This document shows positions 8,270 to 18,400 of a stretch of DNA of 64,000 nt, piece by piece. The position numbers were made by a program, and so were the translations under genes. Each line of letters starts with the position of its first letter. Position 1 is the first letter of the stretch. This stretch comes from Bacteroidales bacterium UBA4116 (lineage in GTDB: Bacteria; Bacteroidota; Bacteroidia; Bacteroidales; Tannerellaceae): the NCBI GenBank assembly GCA_002381645.1, contig DFXE01000020.1:257488-321487 (forward strand). Direction: 5' to 3'. Below the pieces are notes generated by a model that ran no database searches, was not told the origin of the DNA, and saw only the letters and a program-made list of their open reading frames with translations.

Positions 8270-10414
8270 TTAGTTTAACAACCTGATTCCTTTTAATGCG
8301 ATAGAGCTAATATCGTTCCGCATTTTATTCATATCTTCCTGAATATTTTCAAGCCGGCGGCAATAAGAAGTATTTTGGGAGATTTGTTCCCATTTATTAA
8401 CAGCACCGGTAAGGTCGGAATAAATCTTCCCTATATTCTGATCTATATTATAGGAATGGACTTTGAGGAGATTGAAACTTCCGTTCAATTCGGTAGCGCT
8501 GTCCTGCGACATGGCTGCCAGTCCTCTCTGCGCTACGGAAGCGGGTTCTGAGGATTTGTCGAAACTAAGTCCGGACACCGATTCCATGGCCTTAACTTTT
8601 TCGGCAAAACCATCAATAATTTTATTGTATTCTTCTTCTAATTTTGATATTTCTTCCGCTGTTAACTCCCCGTCGCTCTCGGTTTTGTCAACAAAATTTT
8701 TATACCAGCCATCAAGTTCTTTTTCCAGAAATTTCATCTTAAGAGCCTGCATCATCGCCGTTTTCATCATTCCCTCGAAATCATCGGCAAAGTCTTTCGC
8801 CGATTTTTTTCCGTTTTTAAACCCCTCGATTATATTATCAAAAACGGTACTTTGGGTTGTACCTGTCCATGCCTGTTTTCTCTCCTCTTCCAGTGTCTTG
8901 AGTTCTTCTTCCAATGATTTACCTTCTTCTTTAAGCTTTTTCAATTGGTCGAATAATGACTTTGCATTACCTTCCAATTTCCCAAGTGCATTGAGTTCTT
9001 CCAGCTTATCATAATTCGCATTCTCAAGTGAACCGTATTCAGTCCAGGTTTTTGCTTTTCTGAACCAGGTTCCATGTTTGTATTTCTTCCCCTCTACATA
9101 TGTTTCTTCCTGTAATTTGGCTAACAGAGCGTCTTGTTCAGTCTGATTTTCACTTTTCCTGTCATTGATGGTATTTTTTGATTTGTCATAATATTCCCGA
9201 TAATCCTGACCTGATTCCTGAACAATTTTTCTTCTGTCACGTAACAGTTTATTATACTCTAATCCTTTTATGTATAAATCATTCTCATATTTGAGATAAT
9301 CGTTGCGTATTTTCTTATTTTCTTCAATACGCGAGCCTATCGCCTTTACAATTCCTGCCGCACCCTGAATAATCTTTGACGCTCCTCCTACAGGATCTGT
9401 GCCGATAGTTGAAATACCGGTAGCGATACCGGCTACTCCGCCCACCATTGCACCAACCGTACTGATTGTACCTCCTACCGCGCTGTCAAATGTAGATACC
9501 GCTTCTCCTACGGTATTCAAAGCATCCGAAATATTCTTTAAATCCTTACCTAGTTGTTCAGCCGTAAGGTTTTTTAAATAACCGGTTATTTTGTCTAAAG
9601 GAGTTTCATTCAGCTCTTCTAATTTAGTTATGGTTTTTTGGGCCTCCTCTTTTGCGGAAACTAGTTGTTTGATCAACTGCACTTCTCCTTCAGTTGCATC
9701 ACCCGCCAGTACCTTCCCTTCTAAATTAAATATTTCTTTATCCAGTTCTTCGATACCTTGTTCCAAGGCGCTCTTAGATAAATTTTTCAAGTCTCCGAGG
9801 ATAACTTTCAATTTATCGTTATTTTCTACAGCAATTTTTTTTAATGACTCGGCATATTGCTTTTCAAGTACTTGCAGAGATTCATTTAACAGCTTAACTT
9901 TTTCTTTTTCATTCTCATACTTCGCCTGACCTAATTGCTGTTCAATAGTTTGTTTATCCTTTTGATACGACGTATACAGGCTTGATAATTGAGCGAGATA
10001 ACCCTGATATTTATTTATGGTATCATTGATTTTTGAATCTTCTATCTCTTTAAACAATTCGTTACTGAAATCATAACTTATTTCAGTGATTTCATACTTA
10101 AGTGACGCAAGCTCTTCTGCCAGCGCATGCCCTTTATCCAAAAAAGCGGATGAAGAAATATCGCCGGCTATTAATTGTTGATTAAGCTTAGTCAGCGATT
10201 TTTCAACATCGTTTATCCCCAATACTAACATATGGTAAGTAGAAGCCTGTTCTTTTGCTTTTTCTCCTAATGTATCAAAAGCGGTACTCATATTTAAAAG
10301 TTTTCCCATCGTAACATAGCTTTCTGTTCCTATACCATGAATAGCTTTCTCGATACTTTGGTTTTCTTTTGTTATATCATTTACAGATAATGAATTTAAA
10401 TTCGTTTGCCCCAT
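8270..10414 (-). CDS. Tape measure-like protein (module B)
   Basis: The 714-residue protein is largely helical. Long charged coiled-coil stretches occupy residues about 60-270 and 480-640. A Gly/Ala-rich hydrophobic segment (about residues 300-350, with V-G-G-V-A-G-I-A-T-G) is typical of the membrane-active part of tape measure proteins. It lies between the tail chaperone pair and the Dit-like gene. At about 1.5 angstrom per residue, a rule derived from lambda gpH, it would set a tail of roughly 107 nm; this is an estimate only. It differs strongly in sequence from the 550-residue tape measure of module A. The gap to the upstream chaperone gene is 77 bp. Confidence 0.75.
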   Translation of the reverse strand: MGQTNLNSLSVNDITKENQSIEKAIHGIGTESYVTMGKLLNMSTAFDTLGEKAKEQASTYHMLVLGINDVEKSLTKLNQQLIAGDISSSAFLDKGHALAEELASLKYEITEISYDFSNELFKEIEDSKINDTINKYQGYLAQLSSLYTSYQKDKQTIEQQLGQAKYENEKEKVKLLNESLQVLEKQYAESLKKIAVENNDKLKVILGDLKNLSKSALEQGIEELDKEIFNLEGKVLAGDATEGEVQLIKQLVSAKEEAQKTITKLEELNETPLDKITGYLKNLTAEQLGKDLKNISDALNTVGEAVSTFDSAVGGTISTVGAMVGGVAGIATGISTIGTDPVGGASKIIQGAAGIVKAIGSRIEENKKIRNDYLKYENDLYIKGLEYNKLLRDRRKIVQESGQDYREYYDKSKNTINDRKSENQTEQDALLAKLQEETYVEGKKYKHGTWFRKAKTWTEYGSLENANYDKLEELNALGKLEGNAKSLFDQLKKLKEEGKSLEEELKTLEEERKQAWTGTTQSTVFDNIIEGFKNGKKSAKDFADDFEGMMKTAMMQALKMKFLEKELDGWYKNFVDKTESDGELTAEEISKLEEEYNKIIDGFAEKVKAMESVSGLSFDKSSEPASVAQRGLAAMSQDSATELNGSFNLLKVHSYNIDQNIGKIYSDLTGAVNKWEQISQNTSYCRRLENIQEDMNKMRNDISSIALKGIRLLN

Positions 10415-10491
10415 AATGATTATATTATTTTATATTTGATTTCTTATTCTTTATATGGCAGAATGACATCCTGTTATTCTGCCAACCCCGA

Positions 10492-10794
10492 CTATGATCT
10501 GCCTCCGATTATATCTATCAGTTGTTCTTTCGATGTAATTTCGATTGCTTTCTCTTTTTCCGTACCGGATACATATCGCGGCGCGTCTGCCAGCATCATG
10601 ACCAGTGTGGCATGCGGAATGCTTAGTATATAGTCTATCGTCCAGCCGGTATCGCGGGCAATCTGGTAAATGAGTCCGAAAGGGCTATGAGAGCCTTCGT
10701 AATGCCCCTTAACTCCCTTTTCATCCTGGCTCAGGCCGTCTTGGTCTTCGGCATCGTCATCCGGAGATTCGTTATTAACCTGATAGTATTGCAA
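10492..10794 (-). CDS. Tail assembly chaperone, T-type extension (module B)
   Basis: This frame encodes about 100 residues, with TTG at 10794 as the nearest start-like codon. It overlaps the end of the 10731-11201 gene by 64 bp and lies in the -1 register to it. The segment G-W-T-I-D-Y-I-L-S-I-P-H-A and the following short helix match the pattern of the second part of siphophage chaperone pairs (lambda gpG/gpGT). It is probably made mainly as a frameshift fusion to the upstream product rather than from its own start. The slip site is not certain: a T-run (GATTTTTGC, about 10790-10798) is the best candidate but not a perfect heptamer. Confidence 0.65.
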   Translation of the reverse strand: MQYYQVNNESPDDDAEDQDGLSQDEKGVKGHYEGSHSPFGLIYQIARDTGWTIDYILSIPHATLVMMLADAPRYVSGTEKEKAIEITSKEQLIDIIGGRS

Positions 10795-11201
10795 AAATCG
10801 TGTACTCCCGAAAGAGTGATCACTATCGAAATAAGGTCGGTCATCTGGCGGGTGTTCAAATGCTTGCGCAGATACCGCGCCAGCAACCGGTTACGGATCC
10901 CCATTGGTGTGCCGTACGATGTTATCCCATAGGCTATGATACGGCTCACCGGGATCATACAGGTGGCCAGTAGTTGGTGTGCCTCATCCAGGCTTCCTGC
11001 CTCGAGGTTGCCGCATTGTTTTTTCATTTCCATATACATCCCCGATATGGTATACAGGGTTTGACTGCTCGGACGTTTTACGACTAACGAAATGGTTTTC
11101 TTTCCAAACCACCGGAAAAGACGAGGGGCGGGTAAATCTACCCGCACACCTTTGTCTAACAACGTCTCTACAGTCCTGATCTCTACTTCAGGATTTTCCA
11201 T
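10731..11201 (-). CDS. Tail assembly chaperone, G-type (module B)
   Basis: The 156-residue protein is encoded 4 bp after the tail tube gene and directly before the T-type frame. The middle is helical and positively charged, with no membrane segment. Position between tube and tape measure, plus the overlapping downstream frame in the -1 register, identifies it as the first chaperone of a G/GT pair. This pair guides tube polymerisation on the tape measure in siphophages. Sequence similarity to the module A chaperone (26392-26700) is not obvious by eye, so the two modules have diverged or come from different sources. Confidence 0.65.
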   Translation of the reverse strand: MENPEVEIRTVETLLDKGVRVDLPAPRLFRWFGKKTISLVVKRPSSQTLYTISGMYMEMKKQCGNLEAGSLDEAHQLLATCMIPVSRIIAYGITSYGTPMGIRNRLLARYLRKHLNTRQMTDLISIVITLSGVHDFCNTIRLITNLRMTMPKTKTA

Positions 11202-11205
11202 CTTT

Positions 11206-11706
11206 TTACGCCGCTGTTTCTTTAATGATCATCGGAGCTTCGGAAGCTACCTTCGGAGCCTGTACTTCGGCCGTTACTTCTACCTTAGCCACTTCTTTCT
11301 GAGAAAGATTCCAGTTCAGTTTCGCATAAATAAAGGCGTTGGGGATATCGATGGTAACTCCCATTACGGTTTCCAGGCTTAACGAGCGTTCACAACTGAA
11401 AGACGTCATCGGACTTTTCCATGCTTTAGAAGCACTTTCCACTTCGCCACCGAAAAATTCTTTCAATTTGTCGGGCGCGATATCCGTCAATGTAAACTTG
11501 ATTGTTGTTCCGGCCGCTTCGTAAACGGTAAGGAAAGGATAGCGGTCGTTTTCAGCGAAATGCTTGGTTACCGTACCGTCTTCGTCGATAATACTTGCCG
11601 TTTCCTTATACACTTTACCTACGCTCACCAATGAAGTACCCATACCACCGTTAGCTGCCTGAGCACCAATTTTCAGGTCCTTTAGACCTACTCCATACTT
11701 TGCCAT
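11206..11706 (-). CDS. Major tail tube protein (module B)
   Basis: The 166-residue protein is the first gene of the second tail operon, 132 bp downstream of the late promoter element at 11838-11910. The N-terminus, with G-V-G-L-K-D-L-K-I-G and a Gly-rich loop, is followed by alternating beta segments (T-I-K-F-T-L-T-D-I and V-T-I-D-I-P-N-A-F-I-Y-A-K-L-N-W). This is the pattern of phage tail tube subunits. The first position before chaperones and tape measure agrees. It differs in sequence from the module A tube protein, so the two tails would be built from different subunits. Confidence 0.7.
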   Translation of the reverse strand: MAKYGVGLKDLKIGAQAANGGMGTSLVSVGKVYKETASIIDEDGTVTKHFAENDRYPFLTVYEAAGTTIKFTLTDIAPDKLKEFFGGEVESASKAWKSPMTSFSCERSLSLETVMGVTIDIPNAFIYAKLNWNLSQKEVAKVEVTAEVQAPKVASEAPMIIKETAA

Positions 11707-11837
11707 TTGTTTTAAAAATTTAATTAGTAATAAATAATCAGGATTATTACAGAATCTGCCGTCATCCTTCGGATCAATCTATTCAAATGAATGACCGGCT
11801 ACAGTTCTGATTTTTCCTTTCTCTTTTGTTGTTATTA

Positions 11838-11910
11838 CAAATTTAAGGCTGTAGCGTACACAAAACCGGAATCGCTGCATCGGTTGCCTGAAAGTGTGCA
11901 ACCCTTGCAC
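11838..11910 (-). promoter_or_regulatory. Late promoter element, copy 1 (tail module B)
   Basis: On the minus strand, a TAAATTTG box (11838-11845) matches the Bacteroidota -7 consensus TAnnTTTG. Eighteen bp from its left coordinate starts GTACACAAAACCGGAATC (plus-strand reading, 11856), and 46 bp from it starts a TTGC-N10-GCAA dyad (11884-11901). A canonical -33 TTG at 19-20 bp spacing is missing (CGG is there), so activator dependence is likely. Copies at 27340 and 29492 have the same geometry. The dyad is flanked by an imperfect longer inverted repeat (TGCATCGGTTGC and GCAACCCTTGCA). Confidence 0.8.
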
Positions 11911-11939
11911 AACGGTCAAAAACCCGAACATATACAAAT

Positions 11940-11994
11940 AAAAAAAACGGCACATAAACAGCGATGGCTACAAACCATCGGCCGCTATATGCCG
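11940..11994 (-). terminator. Rho-independent terminator of tail module A operon
   Basis: Minus-strand transcripts leaving the 12039 gene meet a long hairpin. Arms 11948-11967 and 11975-11994 pair with a few mismatches and include a perfect CGATGG/CCATCG core. A run of eight T residues follows. It separates module A from the promoter of module B. Confidence 0.8.
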
Positions 11995-12038
11995 CATCTG
12001 TTATTAAGCTGTTTTAAAGCTTTTTACACCAACGCAAT

Positions 12039-12458
12039 CTACCTATCCGGATATTCCAGTTTTTCCAGCTGCTCCGGAGAGAGAATCGCCATAATCTTAT
12101 CCAGTTTCTCCTGCATGGTAATAAAGTCCTGCCCCGTTATCACAATCCTGGGCTTCTGCTCTTCTACTACAGGTTCATTTTCAACTTCGGGTTCTTCCTC
12201 CGTAGGTTGCTCCTGTTCGGCCATTACTTCCACTATCACACTATCCGCATCCACCGTCAAAGGTTGGAAATCCGTAATCAACGGTTCGTCTATTTCTTCG
12301 TAATGTTCGGGAAGTTCTAAAATGGATTCATCAAGCTTTTTACCTCCAATATAGAAAGCTTTACCAAGTATTACTTCTTTTCCGGCAATCCAACCATCAG
12401 AAATTCTTTTTAAACATTTACCATCACCAGCAATTAATTTCTTCTCTTTTTGTATCAT
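12039..12458 (-). CDS. Small acidic protein after giant fibre (module A)
   Basis: This 139-residue protein starts 4 bp after the stop of the giant fibre gene and is the last gene before the terminator. The first 45 residues are basic/neutral (I-A-G-D-G-K-C-L-K-R, G-K-A-F-Y-I-G-G-K-K). A very acidic Glu/Pro/Val linker (about residues 78-105) follows. A short C-terminal helix with I-M-A-I-L-S-P-E-Q-L-E-K-L ends the protein. No family was recognised. The position directly after a fibre gene fits a fibre chaperone or assembly factor, but this is only inference. Confidence 0.6.
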   Translation of the reverse strand: MIQKEKKLIAGDGKCLKRISDGWIAGKEVILGKAFYIGGKKLDESILELPEHYEEIDEPLITDFQPLTVDADSVIVEVMAEQEQPTEEEPEVENEPVVEEQKPRIVITGQDFITMQEKLDKIMAILSPEQLEKLEYPDR

Positions 12459-12462
12459 TTTT

Positions 12463-15400
12463 TTAATCTTTATCTACGGGTTTTTGACTAACTGGTAAAA
12501 TAACATCAGCCCATATACTCCAGTTTGTGGCCTGTTTATATTCGTTTACCGCAATATCAGGAACATATATTTTTGTACCTATTTGTTGCCATTGATCTAT
12601 CGACGGAAAAGAATCAGCATATAATATGGGAGGTATTACCGATTCAAATTCAAGATATTCCATAACAGTCGTGAAATTTTCATTTTCTATACTATAGGCA
12701 GAGGTAAGACATACAAAATTAGTACCGATACAATTAAAACCGCTTGGGATATATATACTTTTTAATGGCTGTTGCCAGAACATATTATCTGTTATTGTAG
12801 TATAGTTCACCTCAAGATCCGGCAAAAAACCTTTCTTTATTCTTTTGAATTTAGCCAATGCTTTTCCATTAAAGCTATTAGACCAATTATGTACTTTTTT
12901 ACAATCAATGAACGCTTCGGTGTCTTCTGGATCAAGGTAACCGCTAAAAGAAGCTAAAACATGAGATAGATCAAGAAGATACTGCTTATCACGGAAAATA
13001 CCTTTGGGTAAAGATTTTGCAGAAGTACCACTAAACAATTTCTTCATGTATTTTGCATTAGTAAGCCCGTCAAAAGTACCGGCCTCTATTTCCTTTAAAC
13101 TATAATTATTTTCCATGACACTTGAAAAATTTTCTCTCGCACCATCATTTTTAAATACATCATTACCGATAAAAGCGTATAAAGAATAATTAAAACTCAT
13201 GTTTTTTATCTGCGTATTACCTATTGACCAAAAAGCCCCATTCTCAGCTCTCAATTTTTGAACAAACCGTGTTATACCTGTATTTCCACTTACCTGAATT
13301 AAATATATTTTACACCCACCTTCATATCTATGACTTATAGAAAACTCCTTATCAATTGAAAAATTGGTGATTGAGTTAGGATCAATATTTTCATATGTTC
13401 CGTCTCCCCAGTCCACATAAAAAGACTTATCATTATTCATTGTGATATTTAGATATGATAATACATGCGAACCCATTATTCTTGCATGCACCTGAATTGA
13501 ACCATTTTGAGCAGGTTTAATATCTTCTTTGCTTATGGCTACTGTTGTTTGCTGGAATACATCGTTTTGTGAAATATATACGGAGCCGGTAGTCTTCTTA
13601 TTTTTCCCATAATAAGCACTCCATTCATAGGTACCTCGTGTAAGCCTTAGAGATACGATACCTGAATCATCTGATAAAATTTTTCTTCCGTCAATCTCCA
13701 AGATAGCACCTTGTAATAAATGTCCAAATACATCGCTTTTAATTTCCTGCCTATAAGTAACATACGGATAAAGAACAATATCAATCACATCATCAGTTAA
13801 AGATTCAGAAATATTAAGAACTCTTTCACCATATGAATCTTCCAAACATGTTACAGTGAATTCTCCTGCTTTACGTATAAATACTTTACCATTATTATCC
13901 GAAATGTATTTTTCTTTTTCATTTACTACTACGGTTGCCCCGGGAATAATTGGATTACCATAGGAAGAACTCTTTATTACCACTGTTCTTAAAGGAATAT
14001 ATTTTACAGCAAATCTTACCGTTATATTCCGTTCAATCGTGTATGGTTTCACATAGGGTAAATGGTTATCAACAACAAACATCAGATTGATTTCCGAGCC
14101 TTTAGGTGCTTTGATCTTATATGAGGTTTCTCCTATTTTCTCATAGGGAAAACTTGCTTCAAATTTTGCATTTAGTAAAGGTTGTGACTGTGACGAAATA
14201 AATTCTATTATTGCATAAGGATCTTCAATAAAGGTGTTATATGTAATATCAAGTTCAGGAAATATCTCTTTAAAATATTTCAATTCTGTTTCACCAGCTT
14301 TTTCTACTTTCCATTTTCCTGTAATCATAGGCTTTTCTATATTCTGGCCACTTTCATCAATTCCACCCAAAATTACAAGTTGGTGCAGTATACTCAAATC
14401 TTCATCAGAAACATCCACCCCTATCAGGCGGACACGGTTCAGTTTACGGGGTTCTGAGTCCAGTATTTTTTTAACCAGCGCCAACTGGTCTATAGAATTC
14501 ATATTCTCCAGCACCAAAGTCGAGATATTATCCACACTTTCCAATTGCAGCCCTTCATCCGTTAGTTCCGGCTGGTTACGTAATGTCAGGTTGTTTATTG
14601 ATGCGGGCAAGGATAATATTTTCAGGACACCCGCTTGCGGCAGCGTCACCATAGAAGTATTCGACCCTTTGGCATATACTTCCTCTATATTATTGCAGCC
14701 TTTCAGGTTGAGAGATTCTGTATAATTGGGGCAGTTCTGTATGTCTACCAGACGAAGCATACGGTTGTTTCCGGTGGTAATATGCGTCAGTTTTTTGTTT
14801 TCGTAGCCTTCAATAGACGAACCGATTACTAATTCCGTTAAACTTCTTGCTCTGGATATATCTACCGTACCGGGATAAAACGACGCGAGACTTCCCAAAC
14901 TTTTTATAGTAGAAATGCCATAAACGGCTGTTTCTGTATCGTTATAAGTTTGCAAAGAGGGAGCCTTTATCTCGATTGTTTGATTCGCTTTTCCCCTTTC
15001 TTTTACTACATATTTTGATGCATAAACAACTTGTAGGTAAGAATCCTTTAACAAAGTCAATTTAAAATCGGCATTCGGTTTAACCGGTAGCTGGTCTCCA
15101 TTTTGTGGAGCATATGTACGGAAACTAATAAAATCATCCCTGAAATCGCCCGCATTATATTTGCTATCCATATACATAAACCTGTTTGAAAGCCACCAGA
15201 CACGATGGTCCGTTCTCGATCCCTGTAAAGCATACAAATAAGAAGCATTACCGCTTTCTTCATGGATAGGCGCGATATATTTGTAATATCCGTCGGTATT
15301 ATATACTACCTCGCTCCAGTAGGCAGCTTGCCCTTCATTAAGTATTTTAATAGCTTTATTATAAGTAAGCGCCGAACTTCTCATAGCCCGATACATATCG

Positions 15401-18400
15401 GCGAGTTCAATGGTGAACGCATCTTTAACAAGTTTCCATAATTCCGAGCCCCAACCGTTCCATACATAGCCACCTCCTACTATATCCTGATATTCAATAT
15501 CATAATTGAACGCATTTACCCCTTCATTATTAATACCTAACACGGTGTCATTATCATAAAAGATAAAGTAGTATTTATAATCGCCGGATCCTTCATTCCC
15601 CCACGATGCCATCATCATATTCTTGGCACGCTGGTCGGTCGCTCCGATAAACTCCGTAAGGAGATAATAACTTAACAGATTATCGAGATTGAAATGTCCG
15701 GCACATTCGCTCCTGAACTTTTCCGGATTTCCAATACATGATACTACCCATGAAGTAAGTTTTTGCAGATTACTTGTATCCGGATTATTTTCATTTTCTG
15801 CATAACGCGCTTCAAAATCATTCGTCCATACCGGTACGTTTTTTTCCTTATTCGGATCCCATATGGTAGAAGTAAAATCGGAAGCTTTGAATAAACAGTT
15901 ATCGGATGTATTATTTAGGAATTCCCAGCATTCGGCTTTCCCGTCGAAACCATACGTTTGCTGTGTGCCTTTATCATTATTGAAATTATACTTTCCTATA
16001 AAGATCATCGGCGAATCGTCTGTTTCCTTATGAAAAATCGCACAAGGATAACCGTCGACAGTCGTACGAATACGCTCATCTACCTTTTGTGGAGGAGTAA
16101 GGTAATTCAGGCTCCTCAGCACCTGGTCGAAATATTTGGCAATCCCGGTATTATGTGTACCAGAAGACTCAACAAAGTCTGCTTTCATACAGAAGGCATT
16201 CACCGGAATATCGGTACCTCTTAATGCATATTTATCTGATTTCACCCCCGATTCAGTCAGTGTAATTCCATTCTTAATCTTCCACTTGAAATTCTTACGC
16301 GGGTATAATTGCGACGATGTACCCTGTACATCGTTTTCGGCACCATAAGTAACAAAAGAGAGTTCCGGATGCTGGCGGTTTTCAAAATATATATCATTGA
16401 TTTTCTTTTCCTCCGGTGTTGTTGACTTAAATGTAGGAAGTTGCCCGACAATAGTCATAACAGGAAGAAAATTAACCAAAAGATTATACTGTATTTCACC
16501 TGACGGGTCAAATACCTGGTTACGATCGTAAACAGCCAGTTTCTTTTTAACATCCGCCGTATCGGCAATGTAGTTGTTTAAAATCTGAAAAGCGTTCAGG
16601 TCCATGCCGTAGGAACGGATATTATATACATCTATGGTACAGTGGTCGCTTCCAAAAGTGATACCGACAGGGGGTACCTGTTCAAACGTATCTTCGCTCA
16701 CATACTGTATAGCTCCCGAAGCTATACCGTTGATATAAATATAGATTATCCTGTTTTTTAAACGGCTCTCAATTACAAAGGATATACGAACCATTTCGTT
16801 TTCCTTAAAACGGGCTGATACAGACGATAACGCTGATTTAAAGAGTATTTCATTAGGGGTTGCTTTAAACCCCCTGTCGCCGCTGAAGCAGGAAAGGATA
16901 TCCGTCTTAAAATCTTGTACATTACTTACCTTAAACTCAATTTCAATTGTTTTACCGGTCGACTTGAAGTCTGAGAAGAACGGTCGGAATGGTATTTCCA
17001 CACGTGCACCTTGTGAGATACGGAGGGTTGTGACATTGTTTTGGTCCAGTACCCAGCCGTTGGTCTTGAAGTTGAACCCTTTCAGCGTTGCGGATACGTC
17101 GCCGAATTTCCATTCACTCGGATTTTCTTCGTAGTTGCTGCGTCCGTTGGAAGTCAGGTAGAGCTCCAGTTTTTCGGTTTCAGCATCCGAATCGATATCT
17201 GATTTGGCCACTGTAAGGTTAAACGTCTGCGAAGCATTGCCGGAAACGATTTCCAGTTCCAGCTGTCCGTGACCGGGTATGCGATACGACCATACCTGTG
17301 GTGTGCGGTCTATTACCAGATTGCTTACTACTTCGCCGTTCGCTTTCAACTGAACTGCCGTAGTGGATGCTGTGGGATGATAGACGGAATAAGGGATGGC
17401 CAGTACCTCATACTGGGTGGCTTCTGCCTGATGAAAGGAAGAAGATATGATGACCTGTCCGGTTCCTGCCTCCAGATAGATAATACTATAGTGCAGGCTG
17501 TCGGAAGTGATTGTAATCCCCTGTGCCTCCATCGTGGCAAATACTTCAAGGGAGTGGCTGCCGTGTGAAAGGCCATTAATCCGTTTATACATCTGACGGT
17601 TGCTGGCGGTGGTGGTTACCGGCTCAAGCTCCTGGCCGTCCAGTATGAACCGGATGGTTTTACTGCCCGATCCTATTGGAGTGAACGGGAACTGCACTTC
17701 GCCTTCGTAGGCTAATGAGTCGTCGAAGGTGGAGGTTACCTGCAGATTGATCACTTCTACACGCATATTCAGCGAGCGTATAGCACCGTAGCTGTCAGTC
17801 ACCTGTATGCGGATCTGATTCTGTCCGTCGGACATGTAATTCGTTATATCGAAATCTACATCACCTTGTGCGATGGACTGAGTGTATACACGTGCATTGT
17901 TTACGTAATAGACCGCCGTACCGTTGCCTGTAGACTCCTGGGTTTCATAATCGAGGGAGGAAAAAGTATATTTCAATACTACCGGTTGTCCTTTTGGAAT
18001 ACCAACCGAGGCATCACCCCTGTTAATAAGGCGGAGGGTAGAGCCTCCTCCACTACCGCCGGAACCGTTTCCGCCGCCGGCAGGGAGTTCTATTCCGTTG
18101 GAAACTATTTCACCATTGGAGGTAAGATACAGATACCCATCTTCTACAATGGCTCCGTCGGCTTTATTGACCGAAACAATATTTAATTCTTCTTTAAAGG
18201 CATCTATCTCGTTGATGAGCGAATCTATTCCTGCGCCTATGGTATCTATTTCAACCGTATGACGATCCATCCGTTTGGATAATGTATCCACTTGGTTTTT
18301 TTGTATATTTACCAGTTCCGTCAACTCATTAACAGGTGTTTTGAATTGGTCGAATGGGAGGAATTGCCTCCATTTGTCATCCGCATCAGTATCATACTTC

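Noticed and set aside
11791..12303. Plus-strand open frame of 170 codons
   Set aside because: It spans the terminator and promoter region and then runs antisense to the 12039 gene.
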